This document shows, piece by piece, positions 1 to 4,972 of a stretch of DNA of 7,576 nt. The DNA comes from Thermoplasmata archaeon. Lineage in GTDB: Archaea; Thermoplasmatota; Thermoplasmata; Thermoplasmatales; Thermoplasmataceae. Where the stretch lies: positions 1 through 7,576 of the forward strand of contig JAJZYV010000078.1 in assembly GCA_021797955.1 (NCBI GenBank). Direction: 5' to 3'. The position numbers and the translations under genes were made by a program. The notes below the pieces were generated by a model, which had not been told where the DNA came from, did not search any database, and saw nothing but the letters and a program-made list of their open reading frames with translations. The stretch's first letter is position 1, and every line of letters begins with the position of its first letter.

Positions 1-1662
1 TGACATCAGATAGTTTGCTTTTACGCTCTTGTGTATTCTTGCTTCGAAATTCCTATTCCCTGACAGTACCGCCACAGTTGAGAGATTTTCTGAATCAATA
101 GCTTGTTCAATCACTTCCGGGAGCGGTCCAGAATTGCCTATACATGTTGTGCATCCATATCCAACAAGATAGAATCCCAATTCATCCAGATATCTTTGCA
201 AACCGCTTTGCTCCAAATATGAGGTAACAACCCTTGACCCGGGAGCCAGGCTTGTTTTCACTTTTGGAGAGACCGTTAATCCTTTTTCAACGGCCTTTTT
301 AGCCAGAAGTCCAGCACCAACCATAACTCTTGGATTGCTAGTATTTGTACAGCTGGTAATTGCAGCAATTACAACATCTCCTTCAGAGAGAGTTTCCTCT
401 CTTCCTGATATTTTTATCTTTTCAGTCTTCAGGCTAACCTGAACTGTTTGGCCCTTTCCTGATTGTTTGGCACCTGATTCTTCCATGAATTTGAGAAAGC
501 TTCTTCCCGCATCCTTAAGTTGAACTTTTTGCTGTGGAAGTTTTGGTCCAGCAATAACTGGAACAATGCTTTCCAAATCTATATCAATGATTTCGCTGTA
601 TTCCGCTCCACCTGTATATGCAAAGAGTCCCTGTGCTTCAAAATATTTCTTTACCAGTGCAATTTGCTCTTCTGATCTCCCCGTTATTCTCAGGTATGAT
701 AGGGTTTCATCGTCTATGGGAAACAGAGCCATAGTGGCTCCATATTCAGGACACATGTTGGATACAGTTGCCCTGTCAGGCAAGGAAAGACTCTTAATAC
801 CACTCCCAAAGAATTCAACGAATTTTCCCACGACCTTTGCTTTTCTGAGAATTTCCGTTACGGTAAGGACCAGATCTGTCGCGGTAATTCCGGATCGAAG
901 AGAACCATGAAGGTTTACGCCCACAACGCTAGGCGTTTGAAAGGTGACAGGCTGTCCCAGCATTGCTGCTTCTGCCTCTATTCCACCTACACCCCACCCC
1001 GCAACTCCAAGTCCATTGACCATTGTCGTGTGTGAATCCGTACCTACTAGAGAATCAAAATATGCAAATTCTTCATTTCCTTCTTTCTTTGTATAAACGA
1101 GCTTCGCAAGATATTCCAGATTTACCTGATGCACAATTCCTGTTGATGGTGGGACTATCCTCAGGTTCTTCATGCTTCCCTGGGCCCATTTCAGAAACTG
1201 GTACCTTTCTCCATTTTTTCGGAACTCTTCCTCAACGTTTTTCTGGAACGATTCATCATCTCCGAAGTAATTAACCTGAACCGAGTGATCTATTACCAGA
1301 TCAACGGGAACTTCTGGCTCTATAACATCGGGATCTTTGCCAAGGCGAACTACGGTATCCCTCATAGATGCGAGATCGACTATGGCTGGAATACCTGTGA
1401 AATCCTGCATTAGAACTCGTGAAACCGTAAAGGGTATTTCTGAGTCCGCAGGTTCCTTCGCATTCCATTCAAGAATATTTTCAATATCTTTTTCATTGGC
1501 AAGACCTTTTGTCGAATTCCGGATTACAGATTCAAGTACAATTCTAAGTGAAAATGGGAGTCTTGAGATATTATGATTCTTTGACTGCAGTTCAGGCAAT
1601 GAAAAATATTTGAACTTTTTACCATTCAGCTCCAATTCTTTAATTATTGCATATTTTGACAT
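1..1662 (-). CDS. acnA: Aconitate hydratase, AcnA/IRP1 type (3' end beyond window)
   Basis: Citrate/isocitrate isomerase of the TCA cycle, cytoplasmic, with a [4Fe-4S] cluster. I read 554 codons with no stop; AcnA proteins are about 890 residues, so roughly the last 340, including the C-terminal swivel domain, lie outside. Seen: FKYFSLP (17-23), the AcnA hallmark RVLMQDFTGIPAIVDLASMRD in residues 82-102, GTDSHTTMVNGLGVAGWGVGG with D209-S210-H211, cluster ligands C438 (ITSCTNTS) and C504/C507 (GYGCTTCIGNSGPL), and SGNRNFEARIH followed by VKANYLMS at the edge. The cysteine spacing matches human IRP1 (437/503/506), so this N-terminus is complete. The usual NFEGR is NFEAR here. The ATG is preceded by a TATA-like box 27 nt upstream (leaderless reading). 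A strong AGGAGGT lies about 36 nt upstream, too far to serve this ATG. Family is certain; the start is fairly sure. Confidence 0.96.
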   Translation of the reverse strand, partial: MSKYAIIKELELNGKKFKYFSLPELQSKNHNISRLPFSLRIVLESVIRNSTKGLANEKDIENILEWNAKEPADSEIPFTVSRVLMQDFTGIPAIVDLASMRDTVVRLGKDPDVIEPEVPVDLVIDHSVQVNYFGDDESFQKNVEEEFRKNGERYQFLKWAQGSMKNLRIVPPSTGIVHQVNLEYLAKLVYTKKEGNEEFAYFDSLVGTDSHTTMVNGLGVAGWGVGGIEAEAAMLGQPVTFQTPSVVGVNLHGSLRSGITATDLVLTVTEILRKAKVVGKFVEFFGSGIKSLSLPDRATVSNMCPEYGATMALFPIDDETLSYLRITGRSEEQIALVKKYFEAQGLFAYTGGAEYSEIIDIDLESIVPVIAGPKLPQQKVQLKDAGRSFLKFMEESGAKQSGKGQTVQVSLKTEKIKISGREETLSEGDVVIAAITSCTNTSNPRVMVGAGLLAKKAVEKGLTVSPKVKTSLAPGSRVVTSYLEQSGLQRYLDELGFYLVGYGCTTCIGNSGPLPEVIEQAIDSENLSTVAVLSGNRNFEARIHKSVKANYLMS

Positions 1663-1775
1663 ATTAGGTAATTTTGTTGGAGTAGAAATAATCTTGTGAC
1701 CTCCTCATCAAAGATCGCTTGCGGAATCACCATGAGCTTGAATTCCTCTTGGACCGAAGGTGCTCGTTCGTTCAT
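1644..1775 (-). CDS. Possible 43-codon upstream ORF, unrecognised
   Basis: ATG at 1775 opens 43 codons (begins MNERAPSVQEEF) and stops at 1646-1644, overlapping the first 19 bases of acnA in another frame. A minus-strand ATAAAT (1797-1802) sits about 25 nt before the ATG, as for a leaderless start. The DNA from about 1710 to 1775 is more GC-rich than the rest of the spacer, and the peptide has an ordinary mix of charged and hydrophobic residues. I recognise no family. It may be a leader ORF coupling translation to acnA, a gene remnant, or chance. Confidence 0.2.
   Translation of the reverse strand: MNERAPSVQEEFKLMVIPQAIFDEEVTRLFLLQQNYLICQNMQ
1685..1693 (-). promoter_or_regulatory. Putative TATA box of acnA
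   Basis: On the minus strand GATTATTTC is centred 27 nt before the acnA ATG (1662), the spacing expected for a leaderless archaeal transcript. It overlaps one copy of the CTTGTGAC direct repeat, so a regulator binding that repeat could block TBP/TFB. The match to the box A consensus is only moderate. Confidence 0.35.
1688..1700 (+). repeat. Direct repeat copy 1, ATAATCTTGTGAC
   Basis: A 13-base element that recurs at 1777-1789 with one mismatch (ATAACCTTGTGAC), 89 bases apart start to start. This copy overlaps the proposed acnA TATA box. It could be half of an operator pair for the divergent promoters. Confidence 0.4.
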
Positions 1776-1776
1776 G

Positions 1777-1789
1777 ATAACCTTGTGAC
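1777..1789 (+). repeat. Direct repeat copy 2, ATAACCTTGTGAC
   Basis: Second copy of the 13-base element. It lies just upstream (on the minus strand) of the ATG of the small ORF at 1644-1775. Both copies therefore precede a possible minus-strand start codon. Confidence 0.4.
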
Positions 1790-1943
1790 TTTAAAGATTT
1801 ATGCAGGCATGAAGCCACTTTCACTTCTGTCTACAAGCCGACGATGCAAGACGTTTAGAAAAATAATATGGATTTCACTCACTTGCGTTAAATTTTCTCT
1901 ATGTGAGTCCTATGAAAGCAATTTCAGTATATTTGATGAAACC

Positions 1944-1959
1944 CTTATGAATTCATAAG
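1944..1959. promoter_or_regulatory. Perfect 16-bp palindrome, candidate operator
   Basis: CTTATGAATTCATAAG is a perfect inverted repeat. It ends 6 bases before the TTTAAATA box at 1966-1973, about where a dimeric regulator of the rightward promoter could bind. No regulator is identified; AT-rich palindromes of this size can occur by chance. Confidence 0.3.
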
Positions 1960-1965
1960 AACCAA

Positions 1966-1973
1966 TTTAAATA
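1966..1973 (+). promoter_or_regulatory. TATA-like box, distal gad promoter
   Basis: TTTAAATA is a strong archaeal box A match, preceded by CCAA. Transcription would start near 1997, giving an untranslated leader of about 74 nt before the gad ATG at 2071 and covering the mini-ORF at 2002-2031. The alternative is the box at 2038-2047. Confidence 0.4.
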
Positions 1974-2037
1974 GCTTATCGATTTGAAAAAGACTATTAT
2001 TATGAAAATTGATGAATGCTTCCTTGAATGAAAATAG

Positions 2038-2047
2038 TTAAACTTAA
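2038..2047 (+). promoter_or_regulatory. TATA-like box, proximal gad promoter
   Basis: TTAAACTTAA is centred about 28 nt before the ATG at 2071, fitting a leaderless gad transcript. It supports that ATG over the one at 2050, which has no box at the right distance. A 10-bp palindrome TGGTATACCA (2062-2071) touches the start codon. Confidence 0.45.
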
Positions 2048-2070
2048 GCATGATTTTGAATTGGTATACC

Positions 2071-3270
2071 ATGACACAAAAAATAAGGGACGTTGAAATC
2101 TTTGAAATTGGTGATCTCTCAAATGAATTATCCTCTCCATGGAGTTCAACCATGCTAATATTGCGATTAACAACCGATGATGGAAAAGTAGGCTATGGGC
2201 AAGCTCCAACTACACTAATGACCCTTCCTGTCCTTGAGAGCCTTAATGAGGTTAAGCGGTCTTTTCAAGGAAAAGATGTCTTCTCCTTGGGTAAGAATAT
2301 AATGGATTTCTATAAAAATTCCTTCTATCTTAGCAGATCCATGGAGGCAACATCTGCATTAAGTGCCTTTGACATTGCTTCCTGGGATCTCATTGGGAAA
2401 TATGTGGGCGAGCCCATATTTAATCTGCTTGGAGGCACTGTAAGGGATAAAGCCAGAATGTATGCAAATGGCTGGTATTCAGGTTGCAAAACTCCAGATG
2501 ATTTCGTAACACGAGCAAAAACCGTTGTGAAAAAAGGAATAACTGCAATAAAATTTGATCCTTTTGGAAGCGCATATGATCACATAGACAGGGAAAGCCT
2601 TCAAAATGCATCATCTATTGTTGAAGCATTGAGGAACGAATTTGATTTTTCCCTGGATCTTCTAATAGAATTCCACGGTAGATTTTCAATGGATGCCGCG
2701 GTAAAAGCAACCGCTGAACTTGATAAATATTCATGCATGTTTTTTGAAGAACCCCTTCACCCTGAACTCGAGGACCTTCTTCCCGTCCTAAGATCAAGAA
2801 TTTCAACTCCAGTTGCGCTAGGAGAACGGATATTGAATGCCAGAGATTTCGCAAGAAATATTTATGGGGAAAAGGTTGATATTATACAGCCGGATGTAAC
2901 CAATTGCAGGGGGATATCAGAATTGAGAAATATTTATGCCATAGCGGATTCAAGGGGAATGCCAGTGGCCCCACATAATGCCTTTGGACCAGTTCAGACG
3001 GCCGCCACACTGAATGTGGATCTTACAATGCAAAATTTCATTATACAGGAAAGTTTCGAGGAATACTGGCCTGAGTGGAAGAAGAAAATAGTTAAATCTG
3101 GATACAGCATTGAGAATGGATATTTGAGATTGGCAGGGAAGGAAGGATTGGGAATAGTCATAGATGAAAAAATTCTTGATGAGCATCAGATCAAAGGAAT
3201 GGAGCCATTAAACCCTTCTGAACCGCCATGGGTTGTGTCAGATACATGGAAGAATGGTGAAGACAATTGA
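2071..3270 (+). CDS. gad: Gluconate/galactonate dehydratase (enolase superfamily)
   Basis: Converts D-gluconate (often also D-galactonate) to 2-keto-3-deoxy sugar acid in the archaeal non- or semi-phosphorylative Entner-Doudoroff pathway; cytoplasmic, Mg2+-dependent. The 399-residue product resembles, from memory, Sulfolobus and Picrophilus/Thermoplasma gluconate dehydratases: ARMYANGWY (near 130), AIKFDPFG (159-166), LIEFHGRF (198-205), FFEEPLHPE (224-232), ALGERI (249-254), QPDVTN (273-278), PHNAFG (301-306) and the C-terminal EPPWVVSDTWKN. Expected metal ligands are E200, the EE of FEEP (226/227) and E252; the catalytic dyad would be D275/H302, with H202 as acid. I start at 2071 (MTQKIRDVEIF) because the family begins there and a TATA-like box lies 28 nt upstream; an in-frame ATG at 2050 adds seven unlikely residues. 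The gene is first in an operon with the overlapping ATPase gene. Family is near certain; substrate preference is inferred. Confidence 0.92.
   Translation: MTQKIRDVEIFEIGDLSNELSSPWSSTMLILRLTTDDGKVGYGQAPTTLMTLPVLESLNEVKRSFQGKDVFSLGKNIMDFYKNSFYLSRSMEATSALSAFDIASWDLIGKYVGEPIFNLLGGTVRDKARMYANGWYSGCKTPDDFVTRAKTVVKKGITAIKFDPFGSAYDHIDRESLQNASSIVEALRNEFDFSLDLLIEFHGRFSMDAAVKATAELDKYSCMFFEEPLHPELEDLLPVLRSRISTPVALGERILNARDFARNIYGEKVDIIQPDVTNCRGISELRNIYAIADSRGMPVAPHNAFGPVQTAATLNVDLTMQNFIIQESFEEYWPEWKKKIVKSGYSIENGYLRLAGKEGLGIVIDEKILDEHQIKGMEPLNPSEPPWVVSDTWKNGEDN
3256..3260 (+). promoter_or_regulatory. Ribosome binding site GGTGA for the TTG-started ATPase
   Basis: GGTGA lies inside the end of gad, 6 nt before TTG 3267. 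The first ATG (3282) would be 21 nt away, so the SD decides for TTG. Internal operon genes in archaea commonly use SD sites, unlike the leaderless first genes. Confidence 0.65.
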
Positions 3271-4226
3271 GCGAACTTGAAATGGATGAGATCAATAAGA
3301 AAATAATCGAATTAGAGGAAGTCAAGAATTCAATAAGCAAAGATATAAAAAGAGCTCAGGATAAGCAAAAAGAACTTGAGGGTATTATTGCAAAGCTCAA
3401 AACACTGACAGCAGAGAAAGATGAAGGAAAGAAAACTGCTATTGTGGAAGAAATTGCAGTTGGTAATACAGCAGAAAAAAAGACAATTGAAGATCGTCTT
3501 TCATCTGGAATAAAGAAAGTTGATGAGCTCATGCTTGGTGGAATTCCTGTCTCATCAAATTTAGTGTTATTTGGTCCGCCCTTTTCAGGAAAAGAAACGC
3601 TTGCATACAATTTTGCTGCCCAATCAATACTTGAATCAGTGCCAATTGTAATTATAGCTGCAGATAAAGATATCAGACAAATAAAGAAGGAAATTGCAAG
3701 AATACTTGGGGAAGATCTTGAGCTTGTTGACAAGATGGAAGCAAATAAAATCCTCCGCTTTATCGATCTTTATTCAAGATCCATACAGATGTCATCTCCA
3801 TCAAAATATGCTGTGGTTATAGATAATGTAACTAATGTTAGTGCTCTTATGAAGTCCCTAGATACAATTGCAACGGAGCTGGAGGCATCCTACGGGTATT
3901 ACAGGATGCTATTTGTATCGCTTACAGCATATATACCGCAACTGGATGAAAAACTGTTAATGAGATTTATTCAACAGTTCGTCCAGAAAAGGAAGGCCGA
4001 AAATGGAACTGCTATGTACCTCCTTGAATATGGCCTTTTTGAACAGAAAGTTTACGAAACTATAAGCTACATGATGGATGGCGCCATTGAGTTCAAGATC
4101 GCAAATTCAAAACAATATATTCGTATAGTTGGTTTGGGTAATGTGAAATCAAGGGAATGGATTGAGGTATATCCGCGGCCTACTACCTTCGATCTCGGTT
4201 CTTTCTCTCTTGAAAGGGTTAGATAA
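3267..4226 (+). CDS. KaiC/GvpD-like RecA-superfamily ATPase with coiled-coil N-terminus
   Basis: A 319-residue protein of unknown role. Residues 1-50 are a highly charged, probable coiled coil. The KaiC-type entry follows (RLSSGIKKVDELMLGGIP, 77-94), then a Walker A-like GPPFSGKE (103-110) and a Walker B-like YAVVIDN (181-187). The C-terminal strands (IRIVGLGNVKSREWIEV) also resemble the KaiC/ArlH fold. The residue after the P-loop lysine is Glu instead of Thr/Ser (codon GAA), with Thr next. The usual KaiC catalytic EE after the following strand reads ADKD (131-134). Nucleotide binding or hydrolysis may therefore be altered. The TTG start overlaps the gad stop (TTGA, 3267-3270), so translation is probably coupled. 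KaiC/GvpD homologues are mostly regulators or assembly ATPases; a role tied to gluconate metabolism is only suggested by position. Confidence 0.8.
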   Translation: MSELEMDEINKKIIELEEVKNSISKDIKRAQDKQKELEGIIAKLKTLTAEKDEGKKTAIVEEIAVGNTAEKKTIEDRLSSGIKKVDELMLGGIPVSSNLVLFGPPFSGKETLAYNFAAQSILESVPIVIIAADKDIRQIKKEIARILGEDLELVDKMEANKILRFIDLYSRSIQMSSPSKYAVVIDNVTNVSALMKSLDTIATELEASYGYYRMLFVSLTAYIPQLDEKLLMRFIQQFVQKRKAENGTAMYLLEYGLFEQKVYETISYMMDGAIEFKIANSKQYIRIVGLGNVKSREWIEVYPRPTTFDLGSFSLERVR

Positions 4227-4233
4227 AATTCAA

Positions 4234-4247
4234 TCTTTCTCCTTTTT
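4234..4247 (+). terminator. T-rich tract after the gad operon
   Basis: TCTTTCTCCTTTTT, a pyrimidine-rich run starting 8 bases after the ATPase stop, is typical of archaeal intrinsic termination, which needs T-runs and no hairpin. The next gene has its own TATA-like box. Confidence 0.5.
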
Positions 4248-4251
4248 ACAA

Positions 4252-4259
4252 TTATTTAA
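4252..4259 (+). promoter_or_regulatory. TATA box of the CDGSH gene
   Basis: TTATTTAA is centred about 28 nt before the ATG at 4284, and no SD is seen. This points to a leaderless transcript separate from the upstream operon. Confidence 0.55.
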
Positions 4260-4283
4260 GAATGAATTTAGGATAACGTTAGC

Positions 4284-4490
4284 ATGGCAAGATTAGTATT
4301 ACACGAAAGGAACGTACCTTACGCCATAAAAGTCGGGGATCAGGAAGTGCATATATGTGCATGCGGACTCTCAGGCAATAAACCATATTGCGACGGTACA
4401 CACAAAAAGACGCTGGATGAGAAGGATCAGACTTTTATGTATGATAAAGAAACAAGAACAAAACTTACTTCATTCTACCCAAAAAATTAA
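4284..4490 (+). CDS. CDGSH iron-sulfur domain protein (mitoNEET-like)
   Basis: A 68-residue stand-alone CDGSH protein. The signature C-x-C-x2-S-x3-P-x-C-D-G-T-H is complete: C25, C27, C36 and H40 should bind a [2Fe-2S] cluster by the family's 3Cys-1His coordination, and P34 sits in the usual place. There is no membrane anchor or signal peptide, unlike mitoNEET, so it is presumably soluble and cytoplasmic. The family is linked to redox sensing and Fe-S cluster storage or transfer; the partner here is unknown. The short basic C-terminal tail (43-68) is not recognised. A TATA-like box and no SD suggest a leaderless single-gene transcript, flanked by T-rich tracts on both sides. The next gene encodes another Cys-rich small protein, so metal or Fe-S handling is a reasonable inference. 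Confidence 0.92.
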   Translation: MARLVLHERNVPYAIKVGDQEVHICACGLSGNKPYCDGTHKKTLDEKDQTFMYDKETRTKLTSFYPKN

Positions 4491-4516
4491 TTTTCTTTCT
4501 CTTATAATATTTTTTC
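4491..4516 (+). terminator. T-rich terminator after the CDGSH gene
   Basis: TTTTCTTTCTCTT directly follows the TAA stop, with a second run (TATTTTTTC) ending near 4516. This resembles archaeal T-tract termination and separates the gene from the downstream Cys-rich gene. Confidence 0.5.
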
Positions 4517-4526
4517 ACTTCTAATG

Positions 4527-4546
4527 TTTTAAATACGAGTATAAAT
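4527..4546 (+). promoter_or_regulatory. TATA-like elements before the Cys-rich peptide gene
   Basis: TTTTAAATA (4527-4535) is centred 33 nt before the ATG at 4564 and would give a leader of about 7 nt. GTATAAAT (4539-4546) is also TATA-like but only 21 nt away. Either is compatible with a (near-)leaderless mRNA; no SD is visible. Confidence 0.45.
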
Positions 4547-4563
4547 TGTTGCTTTGATAGAAG

Positions 4564-4719
4564 ATGGAAGCAAAACATAACCATGGAAATATGAATCAAG
4601 GATGTGGATGTGGAAGAAACGCCTCAGCAGAGCCCCAGCAAGGATGTGGATGTGGATCAGGGCACGGACATCAACATATGCAAACCTCAGAAGACAGTTG
4701 TGGATGCGGCTGCCAATAG
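4564..4719 (+). CDS. Metallothionein-like Cys/Gly/His-rich small protein
   Basis: A 51-codon gene (begins MEAKHNHGNMNQ) with seven cysteines, all in CxC arrangements: C14/C16, C28/C30 and C46/C48/C50 (GCGCG, GCGCG, CGCGC). It also has five histidines (H5, H7, and the H34/H36/H38 cluster GHGHQHM). There is no aromatic residue or hydrophobic core, so it is probably disordered until it binds metal. The two QGCGCG units are 14 residues apart and come from an 18-base exact DNA duplication. This composition suggests binding of soft or transition metals (Cu, Zn, Cd, As) or metallochaperone work, but it matches no metallothionein family I know. A TATA-like box lies at the right distance. A longer ORF in another frame (4604-4804) covers the same bases, but its protein looks like noise. 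The role is inferred from composition only. Confidence 0.75.
   Translation: MEAKHNHGNMNQGCGCGRNASAEPQQGCGCGSGHGHQHMQTSEDSCGCGCQ
4597..4614 (+). repeat. 18-base exact repeat, copy 1, in the Cys-rich gene
   Basis: CAAGGATGTGGATGTGGA encodes QGCGCG. It is identical to 4639-4656, 42 bases (14 codons) away, so the metal-binding unit probably arose by tandem in-frame duplication. A third diverged unit (TGTGGATGCGGCTGC) ends the gene. Confidence 0.85.
4639..4656 (+). repeat. 18-base exact repeat, copy 2, in the Cys-rich gene
   Basis: Identical to 4597-4614 and in the same frame, again encoding QGCGCG. Identity at synonymous positions suggests a recent duplication or gene conversion. Confidence 0.85.
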
Positions 4720-4720
4720 T

Positions 4721-4746
4721 TTGTTTGGTTATTTAAATCAAAACAA
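4721..4746 (+). terminator. AT-rich inverted repeat after the Cys-rich gene
   Basis: TTGTTT at 4721-4726 is complementary to AAACAA at 4741-4746, with a palindromic ATTTAAAT core (4731-4738), two bases after the stop codon. It could form a weak 3' hairpin. T-runs at about 4747-4750 and 4760-4765 may assist termination. Confidence 0.3.
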
Positions 4747-4822
4747 TTTTAAGCATCCATTTTTAAAATATTCAATTATTAAACGAAAGTCTCAATCTAT
4801 TTAAATTTGTAAGTGTTGTTTT

Positions 4823-4881
4823 ACCGCTCAGATTGCCCGTCAGACATCATAGATCAGCCAGAAGTTGTTCATCATCGCGGT
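4823..4881 (-). ncRNA. C/D box guide sRNA (2'-O-methylation)
   Basis: Read 5' to 3' on the minus strand, this 59-nt element has every part of an archaeal C/D sRNA: stem ACCGC (4881-4877), G, box C ATGATGA (4875-4869), 11-nt guide ACAACTTCTGG (4868-4858), box D' CTGA (4857-4854), TCT, box C' ATGATGT (4850-4844; last base off consensus), 12-nt guide CTGACGGGCAAT (4843-4832), box D CTGA (4831-4828) and closing stem GCGGT (4827-4823). The 5-bp stem is perfect. It leaves exactly the 3-nt bulge (G, A, U) before the sheared G-A pairs that the L7Ae-bound kink-turn needs. Known role of the class: with L7Ae, Nop5 and fibrillarin it directs 2'-O-methylation of the nucleotide paired five bases upstream of D or D'. 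The D guide matches GCCCGUCA of 16S rRNA. A minus-strand TATA-like box lies 26 nt upstream. No protein ORF explains these bases. Confidence 0.85.
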
Positions 4882-4903
4882 CTATTTGAATGTGGATATT
4901 GAA

Positions 4904-4911
4904 CATAAATC
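4904..4911 (-). promoter_or_regulatory. TATA-like box for the C/D sRNA
   Basis: On the minus strand GATTTATG is centred about 26 nt before the 5' end of the sRNA stem (4881), the spacing expected for an archaeal promoter starting at the RNA's 5' end. It diverges from the glyA promoter about 60 bases away. Confidence 0.4.
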
Positions 4912-4960
4912 TTATGAAGAATCTGTTAAGCCTATGATCTCACGTTCTTATCCAATGAGA

Positions 4961-4972
4961 ACATAAAAATAT
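4961..4972 (+). promoter_or_regulatory. TATA box of glyA
   Basis: ACATAAAAATAT is centred about 26 nt before ATG 4992, and no SD precedes the ATG. This fits a leaderless glyA transcript and argues for 4992 over the in-frame TTG at 4986. Confidence 0.55.

Larger units (their letters stand above)
1663..2070. other. Divergent intergenic spacer between acnA and gad
   Basis: A 408-base spacer with no well-supported protein gene. It holds the acnA promoter region, the CTTGTGAC repeat pair, a possible 43-codon minus-strand ORF, a 16-bp palindrome (1944-1959), a strong TATA-like TTTAAATA (1966-1973), a 9-codon mini-ORF MKIDECFLE (2002-2031, ATG about 31 nt after that TATA) and a second TATA-like element at 2038-2047 before gad. 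No tRNA or rRNA features were seen. Confidence 0.7.

Noticed and set aside
566..1576. Plus-strand ORFs of 79-114 codons (566-910, 1023-1274, 1337-1576)
   Set aside because: They lie antisense to the continuous, motif-rich aconitase frame, and their products show no recognisable motifs.
1719..1958. TTG-started plus-strand ORF of 79 codons in the acnA-gad spacer
   Set aside because: No TATA or SD at a suitable distance, and an odd composition rich in Ser, Cys and Arg. Nothing recognisable; it overlaps better-supported regulatory elements.
1953..2209. Minus-strand ORFs at 1953-2153 and 2000-2209
   Set aside because: They run antisense into the gad start, with low-complexity hydrophobic products; shadows of AT-rich DNA.
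3356..3733. 125-codon Ser-rich minus-strand ORF
   Set aside because: Antisense shadow of the coiled-coil/ATPase gene; its Ser/Phe richness mirrors Lys/Glu codons on the other strand.
4604..4804. 66-codon plus-strand ORF overlapping the Cys-rich gene
   Set aside because: Different frame, no start signal, and its product lacks any pattern. The 51-codon frame with CxC repeats and an upstream TATA-like box explains these bases better.
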